Positions 23,501-33,733 of a stretch of 64,000 nucleotides of DNA are shown one piece after another. The notes under the pieces were generated by a model. That model saw only the letters and a program-made list of their open reading frames with translations, was not told the origin of the DNA and ran no database searches. The DNA is from Lepiota brunneoincarnata (taxonomy: Eukaryota > Basidiomycota > Agaricomycetes > Agaricales > Agaricaceae): contig JAEBUN010000017.1 in the NCBI GenBank assembly GCA_023014365.1, positions 248,001-312,000 of the forward strand. The letters run 5' to 3'. Position numbers and translations under genes: made by a program. Numbering within the stretch: position 1 is the stretch's first letter; the number at the start of each line of letters is the position of its first letter.

Positions 23501-24278
23501 TGTAGTGAAACCGGCTCTGTAAGGACACCCCGAGGTGGTTGAGGCACTTCAGCTTGTCAGGGTGCCCATCTGGGGCAATCAGGATTGCTTGCCGTTGATG
23601 TTTGATTGCCTCTTCGAGGTCACGGAACACCCCAATACGGTCAAATCGACTCTGTAAGGAGACGCCAAGGTTGCTGAGCCACCCTGGTTTGTTGGGGTTC
23701 TCATCTGGAGTGAGCCTCACCACCTGGCGTTGGTTCTTGATCGCCTCCTCGACATCGCTAGGTGACCCTGTATGTTGGAACCGACTATGGAAGGAGCGTG
23801 CGAGATTGTTGAGCCACCCCGGTTTGTCGGGGTGTTCATCTGGGGTGAGCAACACTGCGTGCTGTTGATTCTTGATTGCTTCCTTGAGGTCATTGAACAT
23901 CCCAGCACGTTCAAACCGACTCCTGAGGGAAACCCCAAGGTTGTTGAGCCACTCCGGTTTGTCAGGATGTCCATTCGGGGTCTGCAACACCGCTTGTTGC
24001 TGATGCTTGATCGCCCGTTCGAGATCACTGAGTGCGCCTGTATGTTGAAAGCGACCATGGAAGGCAGTCCCAAGGTCGCTGAGCCACCTCGGCCTGTCGG
24101 CATGTTCGTCTGGGGTGAGGAACACCGCCTGTTGGTGATACTTGATTGCCTCCTCGATATGGTTGAGCACCCCTGTGTGCTGAAATTGGACGTGGAAAGA
24201 GATCCCAAGGCGGTTGAGCAGCTTTGGGCTGGCAGAACTTATTTCATCCTCATCAGAGGCAGGAATAGCGTGTGCCAT
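20556..24278 (-). CDS. TPR-CHAT protein 3, minus strand, multiply frameshifted
   Basis: Starts MAHAIPASDEDEISSASP at 24278; the opening MAHA is shared with TPR-CHAT 1. The first 353 codons are open and carry TPR units of the pattern PGWLNNLGVSLQSRFxxTG, a subfamily distinct from loci 1 and 2. From 23220 to 22800 the frame breaks about every 60-100 bp, mostly fitting single extra bases (near 23215, 23100, 23020, 22960 and 22935). Further breaks lie near 22430, 22070, 21850 and 20690. An intron at 21344-21392 precedes the CHAT exon, which ends FVHYGV at 20556. Catalytic His (codon at 20948-20950) and Cys (20825-20827) are kept. Either a decaying paralogue or an error-ridden consensus. Confidence 0.8.
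22270..24230 (-). repeat. Tandem TPR-coding repeats of TPR-CHAT 3
   Basis: Roughly 14-15 units of about 132 bp with core KPGWLNNLGVSLQSRF and LSDLEEAIKNQQQAV. The frame-broken part of the array (22800-23300) is just as repeat-like as the open part when read across frames. Confidence 0.75.
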
Positions 24279-26324
24279 GAGTTGTTTTGGCGATACTAAG
24301 ATGATTCAGATCACATGATCGATTTGACGGAAAGTAGAGAGACTCAACGAGAGAAGATATTGTGGTGCCTGGAGCAAGTCGAATAAACGAACTACTGGGT
24401 TCATGATTAACAAGAGATGTGTGTAAGCACGGCTGGCGTGTACGTGAACGTATACTCACCGTCTGATAGAGAGTAAAGTGAAGCGGGGCGGGGTGGATAT
24501 ATCTACGCTGTTATTGTGCTGTGCTATCACGCGATACGGGTGACAGGTGGGCGTTCCTATCTAGCCGGAACAAAAATGGTCTTGGGCGATCCCCTGTAAA
24601 TGAGGCATACGGGCCAGGAGCTATATGTATCAGGCCAGTCAAAATTAACTAGTACATCACCGAGTAAAGGCAGAACGCACACGATTTGGGTTCCGACTAC
24701 GGCAGCAGGTGGGAGATTTGTAGCGGGGCAAAAACGCAGAGTGGAGGACCTGGCGCAAAGGAAACCGAGAACAGCGTATTTTGCAACCGGAAGGACGTGA
24801 AGAGCATGCCCGTAGACGAATGGTTCAGGATCGGATGGGGAGAGCCACGCCGCTGCCGGAGCCGGCGCTAGGTTTACTGGAACAGAGTGGCTCAAAGGTA
24901 CAAGGAGTCTTGAAGGAGAGAAGTTTTTCCCAGAGCCAAAGGATTGCGAGAGAAGGAGGCACTAGTAAGCGCACACCTTGCTGTGGGATCTTGTGCATGT
25001 GACCATAGTAGTTCAGGGATCGGAGATCCTCAATAGATCCTCAATCTGATCCCAATTCCAACTTACTACGCGAGACACCAATGGCAATTCGAGGCTGGTT
25101 ACATCCATTCTTTCGAGCATTCACGTTGGCCCGACACCATGGCAGTATCATCTCCACCAAAGGCAGGTTCGCCGAAGGAGCCACAAACATGCTCCATCAT
25201 TCCACCTCCAGGTGCACTTCGGACTTCCCTGGATTAATATATTTGATAGGTCATGGTATTTTCTCTCCTCAAACGATTCTGGACACTTCAACCATGCCAG
25301 CAACTTCTCCCTGGTCAGCCCAATGCTGTACGATATTGGAATCCAAAACAACATTCACTGTCATGGAAACACAAGGCGAGCTCCGGACCAATCATCCTAA
25401 GTCCAAGAAATCCGGGCAGGCTATAGCTGGATTATCGAACACGCGATGAATGGTGCCGAACGCGATCCGCCTCCTCGATGTCACCTGGGAACACATAGTA
25501 GCCTTACCGCGATTCTTGAAGGATGGTTCCCTGATGCGACTAGAAAACAAAAGATTTTCTGGCTTCGTCAGATCCTGCTGGGGTGGAGAAAACCGCCATC
25601 ATAAGAACTGCCGAGTCCCAACCCCCTCGTATGCGCTGGGCGATACAAATAAGCGCAACAATTCCAATCCTTACTTCTGCATGCACATAGTGCCGTCCTA
25701 TCCGATTATCATCAAACGTCTACTCATTGTCAGGTGCTCTTTCTGCCAGCTGGCTTTACATCATAAACGTCCGCATCTACCGGAACGCCCCATACAATAT
25801 CCCTGATCAACCGAAACTGTGCCATGAAGAGGGGAAGTACTTGGGAGGATAAACACCCAGTCCAATCCGAGAGTTCGGCCGGGGTGGCTTTCACTCAGTA
25901 TCTTAGCCTGTCACCACCATTCACTGATCCGGCCAATATCTGTACCCCCTATGTTGAGATTGGTGTCCAGGTTGTGGCTACCAGTGCTTTCCAGGGACTT
26001 TTTACCATTGCCTTGTCGCCAGACAACTGATTTGAATACGCCCTACCATGGCGTGAGGTTCTGATTCCCAGTGCACGACCACAGGATTCAGGATCCCAGC
26101 TGTCCAACCCATCGTCGGCTGGCATGTATCAGCCCTCTATGTCTTTGAATCTCTTCAGCACCATTTGAATCGAAATCAGCGGTCCAAACCGCCAGGTCTT
26201 TCTCAAAGGGATTGCCCACCGCCCAATGAGACAACATGGCAACGACTAGAAAACTTCTAAATAGATATCTCCTACATCCTATTAGCGGATCGCTATTATA
26301 TCATCATTCTGGAAAACGACACGA
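24279..26324. other. Unresolved 2-kb stretch with decayed or multi-exon coding scraps
   Basis: No single frame exceeds 122 codons. A minus frame at 24557-24895 (112 aa, VVGTQIVCVLPLLGDVLV) and plus frames at 25081-25449, 25212-25400, 25450-25806 and 25824-26030 look partly protein-like (for example LPWINIFDRSWYFLSSNDSG; VSPMLYDIGIQNNIHCHG). They alternate in frame, so this may be one plus-strand gene with frame errors. I could not assign a family. Confidence 0.4.
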
Positions 26325-28333
26325 CTACAGCCCCCTACACAATAGTTTACCCCTCCTCACCTGTGCCCTGCACAACTCTACCTCAGTCGGCACAGCCAAT
26401 ATCGATGCAAACAAGATTCCTGAAGAATCGGCGAACCCGATCGAGCCAATCTTAAACTCTCGTTCTTGTTTCGTACGTTCAAGGTCATGATTAGAACCAG
26501 GATCTGGGTGTTCCTGATTTAACCGATAAAATACGTTCACGCTATTTGTCATTAGCAATGGATCAATGGGCACAGAGATGAGATGAAGCACTAACTAGGC
26601 CAAACCCCCGCATATGCCTTCAATGCTGATGAGAATGAAGATGAAGAAAAAGTTGAGCGCTTCAGACTCGTCTGAGAAGAAACCGACAGCGGATTCGAGT
26701 GTGAGTACGAAGAGGATGCCTGCTTGTGTGATTGCTGGAAGAGGGAGAAGGCGGGCAGGGAGCGCGGGCAAACCTAAGGAAATGGAGGAGCGGGAGAGGA
26801 AGACGGTTGCTTGATAGACGAGCTGTTAGTTGACGTCAGTGATAACGAGAGCAGGGGTATATAACTAGAGAACTCGCCTGCCAGAGTGGATAGTAGTCCC
26901 GGACGGAATGTATGATCTTGCTTAGCAACCAGTGTTTCTCAGGTGATGGAACTGGATACAATAGCGTAGGCGCGATTCCCTGATTATAAATTCAGACACA
27001 GCTCTGGTTGAACTTGTGTAAACTGACTTGGTTAATGGTGTATTCAAACTGTCGGATGGGTTTAGGAAAGAAAACTGCAGGAATAGGTGAAAGAACGCAC
27101 TAGATAGACACAGACTGAACAAGGATACTCAGTCAGCCGCAAATCGTAATAGGGTTGCCTCGACTACTTACATAGAGGAAGCATATACTTTGTTAGGAGG
27201 GGCTGCACGAGACGCCATTTATCATCTATGGACAGGGCAACCTTTCTCTTGAGGGGTGGCGGCAATGTGTGTGCTTCACCCGCCTCGGCTTCTCCCCCCC
27301 CAAGAGGGGTATACAGGAGACCCGAAATTGCCTCCGAAGGACTGACTTCGCTGTGATATGTGAAAGCTGTGTTATGAGGAAGGAGGAAAAAGTAGGTTAA
27401 GGGTATGATTAGCGGCATGACCTAAGGAACTGATGAGGTACTGCACCGACGGGCTGAGGAATTGACTCACGGAGGAAAGGCCGACGCCAAATCTAACGCC
27501 GAGATTCCGCAGTTCCCACCATAGGAAGGCACCGACCAGTCCCGCAGCGCCAGTCCCGGAGGCAAAATACCTGAGAATCATTATCAGCAGGAGGACATTT
27601 GGCACCACAGAATCTCGTACCCGACGCTACGACCGCCTACAGAGGGAGGTGCGTATGTCGTGGACAGCTGAAGGAAAGTCAATTCTCCCAGACCTAGTTC
27701 GAGTGAGATTCTGACTTTGAGAGAGGTTGGAAGGCGGACCTGACGATAGGGATGCTAAACAGATTCCGAGAAGTCTCATGGACAAGGAATCGAATAGAGC
27801 AACTATCTACGAGTGGCTTAGCTTTCGGCATGCAGGGAGGGTAACTGAAGCTTACGATCATTCCGATCATGCTCAATGTACAGCAGCCAATAAGCCTCTT
27901 TGCATAGCGTATCCGACCCTTCAGAATATACGGCCACCCGACCTTGGCTGCCAAAGCGGGGGCGATATTACAGAATGCGATGATACCCTTTGGCGTAGAG
28001 GGTGGGACGAGATCCAGAGCGGCGGAAAGGATGATAACATAAAGGACTAGATGAGGAGAAGGAATGAAGGCCCATGCTCGGACTAGAGAGAGAAGTACCA
28101 ACCGTTGTTGAAAAGGCCAAAGAGGAAAAAGGAAATAGACAGATTGCGAAGCAGGCGTCGCTCAATATCTTTGCATAGGGATTTAATTTTTGCTGTCAGC
28201 CAAATTCGAACGACGCACCTTCCTGTTCCGAAATGCTAGTAGTGACGCCCGTCTCTAGCTCGCTTCCGAGCAGTCTGTCGTTCTCCAAGTCCAGTTCATT
28301 GCCGCTGGCAGAAGCAGCAAGTGGTGGGTGCAT
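26325..28333 (-). CDS. BTN1: CLN3/BTN1 (battenin) family lysosomal/vacuolar membrane protein
   Basis: Multi-pass vacuolar membrane protein of the battenin family, linked to vacuolar pH and amino-acid balance. Exon 1 (28333-28219) codes MHPPLAASASGNELDLEND. Later exons give FFLFGLFNN, VLYVIILSAALDLV, MRLLGICLASLSS, GELTFLQLSTTYAP, FASGTGAAGLVGAFLWWEL, DKWRLVQPLLTKYMLPL, FEYTINQGIAPTLLYPVP, LVYQATVFLSRSS and the C-terminal IGSIGFADSSGILFASI. These match CLN3 in order. At least nine short introns; the one at 26823-26877 has a GC donor (CAG|GCGAGT). The exact boundary near 27050-27170 is uncertain. No frameshift is needed in the remainder. It shares a 275-bp divergent intergenic region with the next gene. 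Confidence 0.9.
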
Positions 28334-28607
28334 GTCAAGTTAGTGATATTTCAGTACCCTTCGGTGTGTGTGGCTCGGACAAGGATCATAGCAGTAGACC
28401 AGAGGGACAGTGCGTGTATGGGTGGCGGTGTCGGAACTCGGATCGCCCAGCGATGGGGATGCACGTGATCTGAAGTCGCGGGTGTTTTTTGAAGCGCGTC
28501 TTGTCCGAGGACGGATGGCCAGTGAGCTCTTGACATGAACGAATCAATTCTTACAGTTCATCACTTCACCCACGATTCCTCAGCGTCATCTTCATTCATA
28601 CTTCAAA

Positions 28608-29678
28608 ATGGCAGGACTTTGCTCGAGCAAGTCAGAAGCAACGCCTGGTATTGTCCTCAGCCCGCCATGTCCCATGCCAAAAGGAATGGAACTGGTGTGT
28701 GCTTCTCATAGATCTTACGCTTCCATCCTCATCGATAAATAGCTTCCTTTAGATATATATTGAATCCCCCACAAGTAGAAAAAACACAGCGATCTGCGTT
28801 CTCGGACCTCAAGGACTGGGGCACTCCTGCTGAAGGGGAGGAGATATTCCGCATACATGGATTGCTGGATTTCGAGAGCACCGATTTTAACAACGCTGAA
28901 ACTAAGTTTAATACCATATCTACAAGAACACCTTCAGAACCTCTTCCTCTCCCCAAAAGAAGGCGGTTGGATTGCGCATATCAATACCAACTCGTTCCAC
29001 AGGTCAAATTCATCATCCAACCTTTTAGTCATGACGTCTGACCGAATGCAGCCTCATTTCCTGCCTTCGCCTCTTCGCGTCTCTAGTCGACAAGTTAAGA
29101 TCGGACCCTACAAGAAATCCACACCAATCATGATTGCACCATATACCTTTCCCCCAACCCAATTTACAGACTGGGACCGTTGTGCCTGGTTGGTACCTCT
29201 CCGCGGAAATCTTCCTTGGGCCGAGTCAACGTCGGGCGTTCTCTTGGATCCTTCCTACGAGTCCCCCGCTCCCCCAAACGCTCAAGCGAACGAAATAACC
29301 TGGACTCATAATGCTGTCTCAAGTTTCTGGTCGTTCCTCCTTGCCCTCCGTGATGCTGGGACCCTCGGACCTCTTAGTCTTTCGTTCCATCCTTCGCCTT
29401 TATCACATGGGTTCGACATATCAACGCGAGTCTCGAACACTCTGACCACCATCAGACACCCAGAGACGAATACCAGCGGCGCCTCTACATTTGTCCATCC
29501 TGTCTCCGTTTCGGCGGTGGACCACGTCAAGGTCTACCATGAGTGGCGGAGAACTTTACAGCTTCGTAATGTGTTCGATGCCTGGGGGTACGAAATCAGC
29601 CAGCGCAAATTTCGTCTCTTGGTTGGTGCCAAACTCGTACTGCTGGACGATAGATCCCGAGGGATCATGGTCTTATAA
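28608..29678 (+). CDS. Conserved-looking hypothetical protein
   Basis: The main frame covers 28857-29678, 273 codons to the stop, with HVKVYHEWRRTLQLRNVFDA and KFRLLVGAKLVLLDDRS near the end. An upstream ATG at 28608 (MAGLCSSKSEATPGIV) followed by a GTGTGT donor probably begins the gene, and the overlapping frame at 28760-29041 carries a plausible linking exon. The exact exon joins are unresolved. No known catalytic motif, signal peptide or transmembrane helix. Function unknown. Confidence 0.5.
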
Positions 29679-29930
29679 AACAAACTTGTCTGCCACTATC
29701 CACGTAAGCCTACCTTAGATCATCCGCTGATGATGCTCTCTATATATAACATCTTCATCAGCAGCACCATTGAATGAGGCTCCATGGTAGGAGCGAAATT
29801 CCCGTGGTCAATGATCACGGGAACGTCTATATCCCCAACTCCCCCACACTTCCCACACTTCAACCACGAATACCTTTAATAACTGTACTCGAGCCCTTTT
29901 CCACCTCTCTCCCTTCCTGTTCCTCACTCC

Positions 29931-32624
29931 ATGGCGACACCGTCGACTCAATCGACAGAGGGTAACCTTACGGATGACCGGAGCACCAGTCACCAGGAGA
30001 AACGGCGTCAAGAGGAGGTCGAAGGGACTTTCTACCAGAAGCAACTCGGCCAGAAAGCCCAGAGGAAACATTTCTTTTCACCTTTGGATCCCGTCTGGGC
30101 GGAGGCCGTTCACCATGATGCTGAATCAGTGCAGTATACAGCAGAAGAAGAGGTTCGACTGCATCCTTACCAACATTCATTCTATTATTCAAAATTATTG
30201 ACTCTTAGAGGCGAGTTCGACGGAAGATTGACAACAGGGTCCTTCCGCTTGTCATCGTCAGGTGAGCATGTGCTTTAATGGTTTCATCCGAATGAAGCTG
30301 ACATCACTCTAGCTTTCTCTGTGGGTGGATGTTCAACTTATTTTACCACTTGCTTCTCCGACCCCTCCCTCCCCTGTGAAGTTAATCAATTTGGTAATGC
30401 AGCAGTTATTTCAAGGGTTCCCGATCTAAAAGAATTTCCCTAGATCGCACAAATATGTGAGCGTATAACGCATCCATCCTGCTTCCTTCTTGTCAATCCA
30501 TGCTCAGCGGCAACGCACATGTGATTCAAGCCTTCAACGAGAACTACGTAGGCCTACTATGTGGCGAGTTTACTTATCTATACTCATGCGCCTGCTAGGA
30601 CATCACAAATAATCAACGATGGACCCTCGCCCTGAGCATCTTTTACGTTGGATATTGTATGCTACCTATACCTTACTTCATCACACCTTCTGAAGACTTG
30701 CAGGTCTACTTGAGATTCCTGCAAACAGTAGGATTCCTTTTGAGCTTTCCAATCCGATGCACAAACTTATTCTGCTTGAAGTCCTGCAGCGATATATCGG
30801 AGCTAATAGATTGTAAGCGCCAAGAAACATCCCGTATACTCAGTGGATGAATCTTGTCATTAAGCTTCTTCCTCTCGTTGACGTTTTGGGGGCTCTGTTC
30901 CCTATCATTCACATATGCCAAGGGTTATGCGGGCCTACTGGTGCTACGGTGTGATATTTCTTGTGTGATCTTCCATCCAGAGTCATGATTAACATGGCAT
31001 CGTAGAGTGCTCATGGGTATAGGTGAAGCCGGATTCTATGCAGGAGTAATCTACTATATGTCATTCTGGTATAAACGGCATGTAACTTCATTTTCCCTGC
31101 CAGCGGACGTTCTCATCATTATGCAGAAGCGAACTTGCTCTCCGAATCAGGTCAGCTAGATTCCATTTCTTTGCACCTCTCACCTCACGCGGTAGTTTGC
31201 TCCCTAGTTTGGGGATGACTGGGACCTTACCTGGGGCCGTAGGGGTATGTTTAGCATTCTGCCATTGTCCAGTCGCTCACAATAGTGAAAAGGGTCTACT
31301 TGCATTCGGTCTTGTGCGCGCACATACATCACTGTTAACAGGGTATGTGTATACGAATCGTGCAAACTGCACTCTACCCTATGCTCACGCCTCCCTAGGT
31401 GGCAATTCCTATTTCTTGTATGTCGACGGCACCACCGGAAATCATCATTTCTAATAAGACTGCTCTCAGATTGAAGCTATTCCAACAATAATCATGGGCT
31501 TCGTGATTCTTTCCTTTCTCCCTTCCTTTCCTTTCTCCGCTCCTTTCTTGACTCCTCGTGAGCGAGCAATCGCACAAGCCCGACTCAATCGCGATCACAA
31601 ACCCCAGTCCCATGGCGGAATGAATGGATGGCAGGGCTTCAAGGCGATTATATCGGATCCAAATGCCTGGTTGTTCATGTCCATTTACGCTAGCTGTGAG
31701 TTCCTCTCCTCCCTGGGATTCACCACGATTGAGTGCTGATCTCGTTTGGAAACCAAGTCAACGTCGGCGTCGCAACGGTCTCCTACTTCTTGCCCACCGT
31801 AAGTATAACCTTCTTGAAGTATTGTTTGCTCATCAATGATTTTTGCGTTTATGTAGCTCATCAAGGGTCTCGGGTTCTCGTCGATCAATGCCCAAGGCCT
31901 CACAGTAGCGCCCTATGTCGTCGGCTGGTTTATGGTTTTCTTGCAAGCATGGCATAGTGACTATACCCGGGATCGCGGATATCACATCATGTTCTCGGCG
32001 ACGCTTTCGTTGATCGGGTACATCATCCTTGCGACATCGGTACAGAAAAGTGTTGGTGCGGCGTATTTCGCATTGTTCCTTGTTGTTGGAGGGAATTATA
32101 GCCTGTTTCCACTTGTCATGTGAGCATTGTGCGAACCACCCGAGTGAGGATCACGGTTGATAATGAAATATCCAGGAGCTGGGCTGCGAATACGTTCTCC
32201 CCGACGTCGAAACGTGGTGTCGGAACGGCATTCATTGTGTCGATCTCGAATTGTGTCTCGATGTGAGTTGCATTGCCCTGCTTTCTAAAAGTAGATGGAG
32301 TAATTGGGCATGATTCAGCGCTTCTCCTCAAATTTATTTCGACCCAGAGGATGAGTTCCGCAAAGGACACGCCATATCTGCAGCGTATGTTGACGTATAC
32401 GGCTACGATCTATCCTCTTACCGAGTGTACGTTCAAGGTGCTTGTTCTTATGCATTGTAGTCGCTTTTATCACTCGTACGCGCCTCAACTGGGCGAATAA
32501 GAACAATCGGAAGCGTTTGCAGGAGTTGGGTCGATCGGGCGATGGTGGAAAGGAGAGAACAGAGGATGAAGATGATTCTGCCGAGATATGGGACAATGAT
32601 CCGCGATATGTTTTTTTGACATGA
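29931..32624 (+). CDS. Dal5/TNA1-type MFS anion transporter, copy A
   Basis: Plasma-membrane H+ symporter of the anion:cation symporter family (allantoate, nicotinate and similar organic anions). Start MATPSTQSTEG at 29931; stop at 32622-32624 after DPRYVFLT. Traced 5' exons: 29931-30152, 30209-30261, then three microexons 30313-30320 (8 nt), 30382-30393 (12 nt) and 30444-30456 (13 nt), then an exon from 30508. Spliced in frame they give SFLFNQFDRTNIGNAH, the family's hallmark second-helix motif. Later exons give LALSIFYVGYCLLEIPAN, GIGEAGFYAGVIYYMSFWY, LAFGLVRAHTSLLTG and SYFLPTLIKGLG. About twelve helices are expected. No frameshift was found in the exons traced. The exact substrate cannot be inferred. 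Confidence 0.88.
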
Positions 32625-33733
32625 TACGAGGTGGATGTCCCTGCGGCACATCACAGAACCACCTGGCTAATGACCGGTGATAATGTACAGTACAATACTC
32701 CTCGAGGCTGAATTACTCATTCGTGTTTTACTTGTGTTCTTGTTTAATCTATGGGTGATCACCCCTATGCCCTACCGTTTACCACCCCGACAAACACTGA
32801 CAATTAGTCGACCTGTACCCAACGTGGCAATATTGTTGATGCAATTTCGACTACGAAGTTTCTGGGTCCGCGCATGAATAGCTTCCGAGAATTCGTCTCA
32901 ATCGCGACCACAGTACTCGGTCAGTACAAACGCAACCCATCCGATAACAATATGACAAGGCTACCACCACGGAGGCTCAGATCCGTGATGTGTCACCACA
33001 CTCGACTCCTGAAGACCTGGGGGCTCAATAAGGGCCCCTGTGCCTGCCTTTGAATGTTTAAATACTCAAGATCACCGGACCAAACTTCAAGCTAGTTTGT
33101 CTGTCACCTGCACGATTTGATGCGCATAGTAGGTTCTTCCCCTGCCTCAACATGGATAACGTAGTGGCCGGGATTGTGGTGCCAATGGGCGACGGCGATA
33201 GTGTCACCCCTGGTTAAAATGTGCCGGAGAAAATAAACCGAACCTCGGGATGAGTATCATTTAGTAGAACTGACCCCGCTAAACACTGTTACTGTCAGAA
33301 AGAAGTAGTACCCACCGCGCGGTTGACCTTTGAGCCGGGGTTTTCATGGCGCAGCGACCATACGGTTAACGAGACACCCAATTGATGTTCCACAAGTTAA
33401 CCGGAGCCCCCCATGCTGCCCCGAGCGCGCGTAAAGCATCCCCACGGAGATGGCATTATCCAAGCTGAGTTGGTTGGTTGCTAAAGATCCACCAGAAAAA
33501 AAGCAAAAGTTTGCTTCTACTGATGGTGTTCTATATTTATAACAGCTCAAAGCCTCACCAGACCTCATCGGCTAGTACTTAGCGTGGAACAGGAAATGGA
33601 AGCGAAATCCAGATTAATGGTCATGGGAACGTCTATTGGCTCTATAGCCCCGCCCTTCTCACACTTAGAACACGAGTACTTTAACAAATGACCTACTGGA
33701 GCCCTCTCCTACTTCCCTCCCCCTCATCCCACT
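32625..33733. promoter_or_regulatory. Intergenic region between transporter copies
   Basis: About 1.1 kb without a supported gene. The last about 130 bp (33615-33733) resemble the region just upstream of copy A (29805-29930), including GGGAACGTCTAT and a CACACTT element, so the tandem duplication included the proximal promoter. Confidence 0.55.

Noticed and set aside
24557..24895. 112-aa minus frame as a membrane protein gene
   Set aside because: Some hydrophobic stretches, but no family match, no splice context and a neighbourhood of broken frames; kept only as part of an unresolved region.
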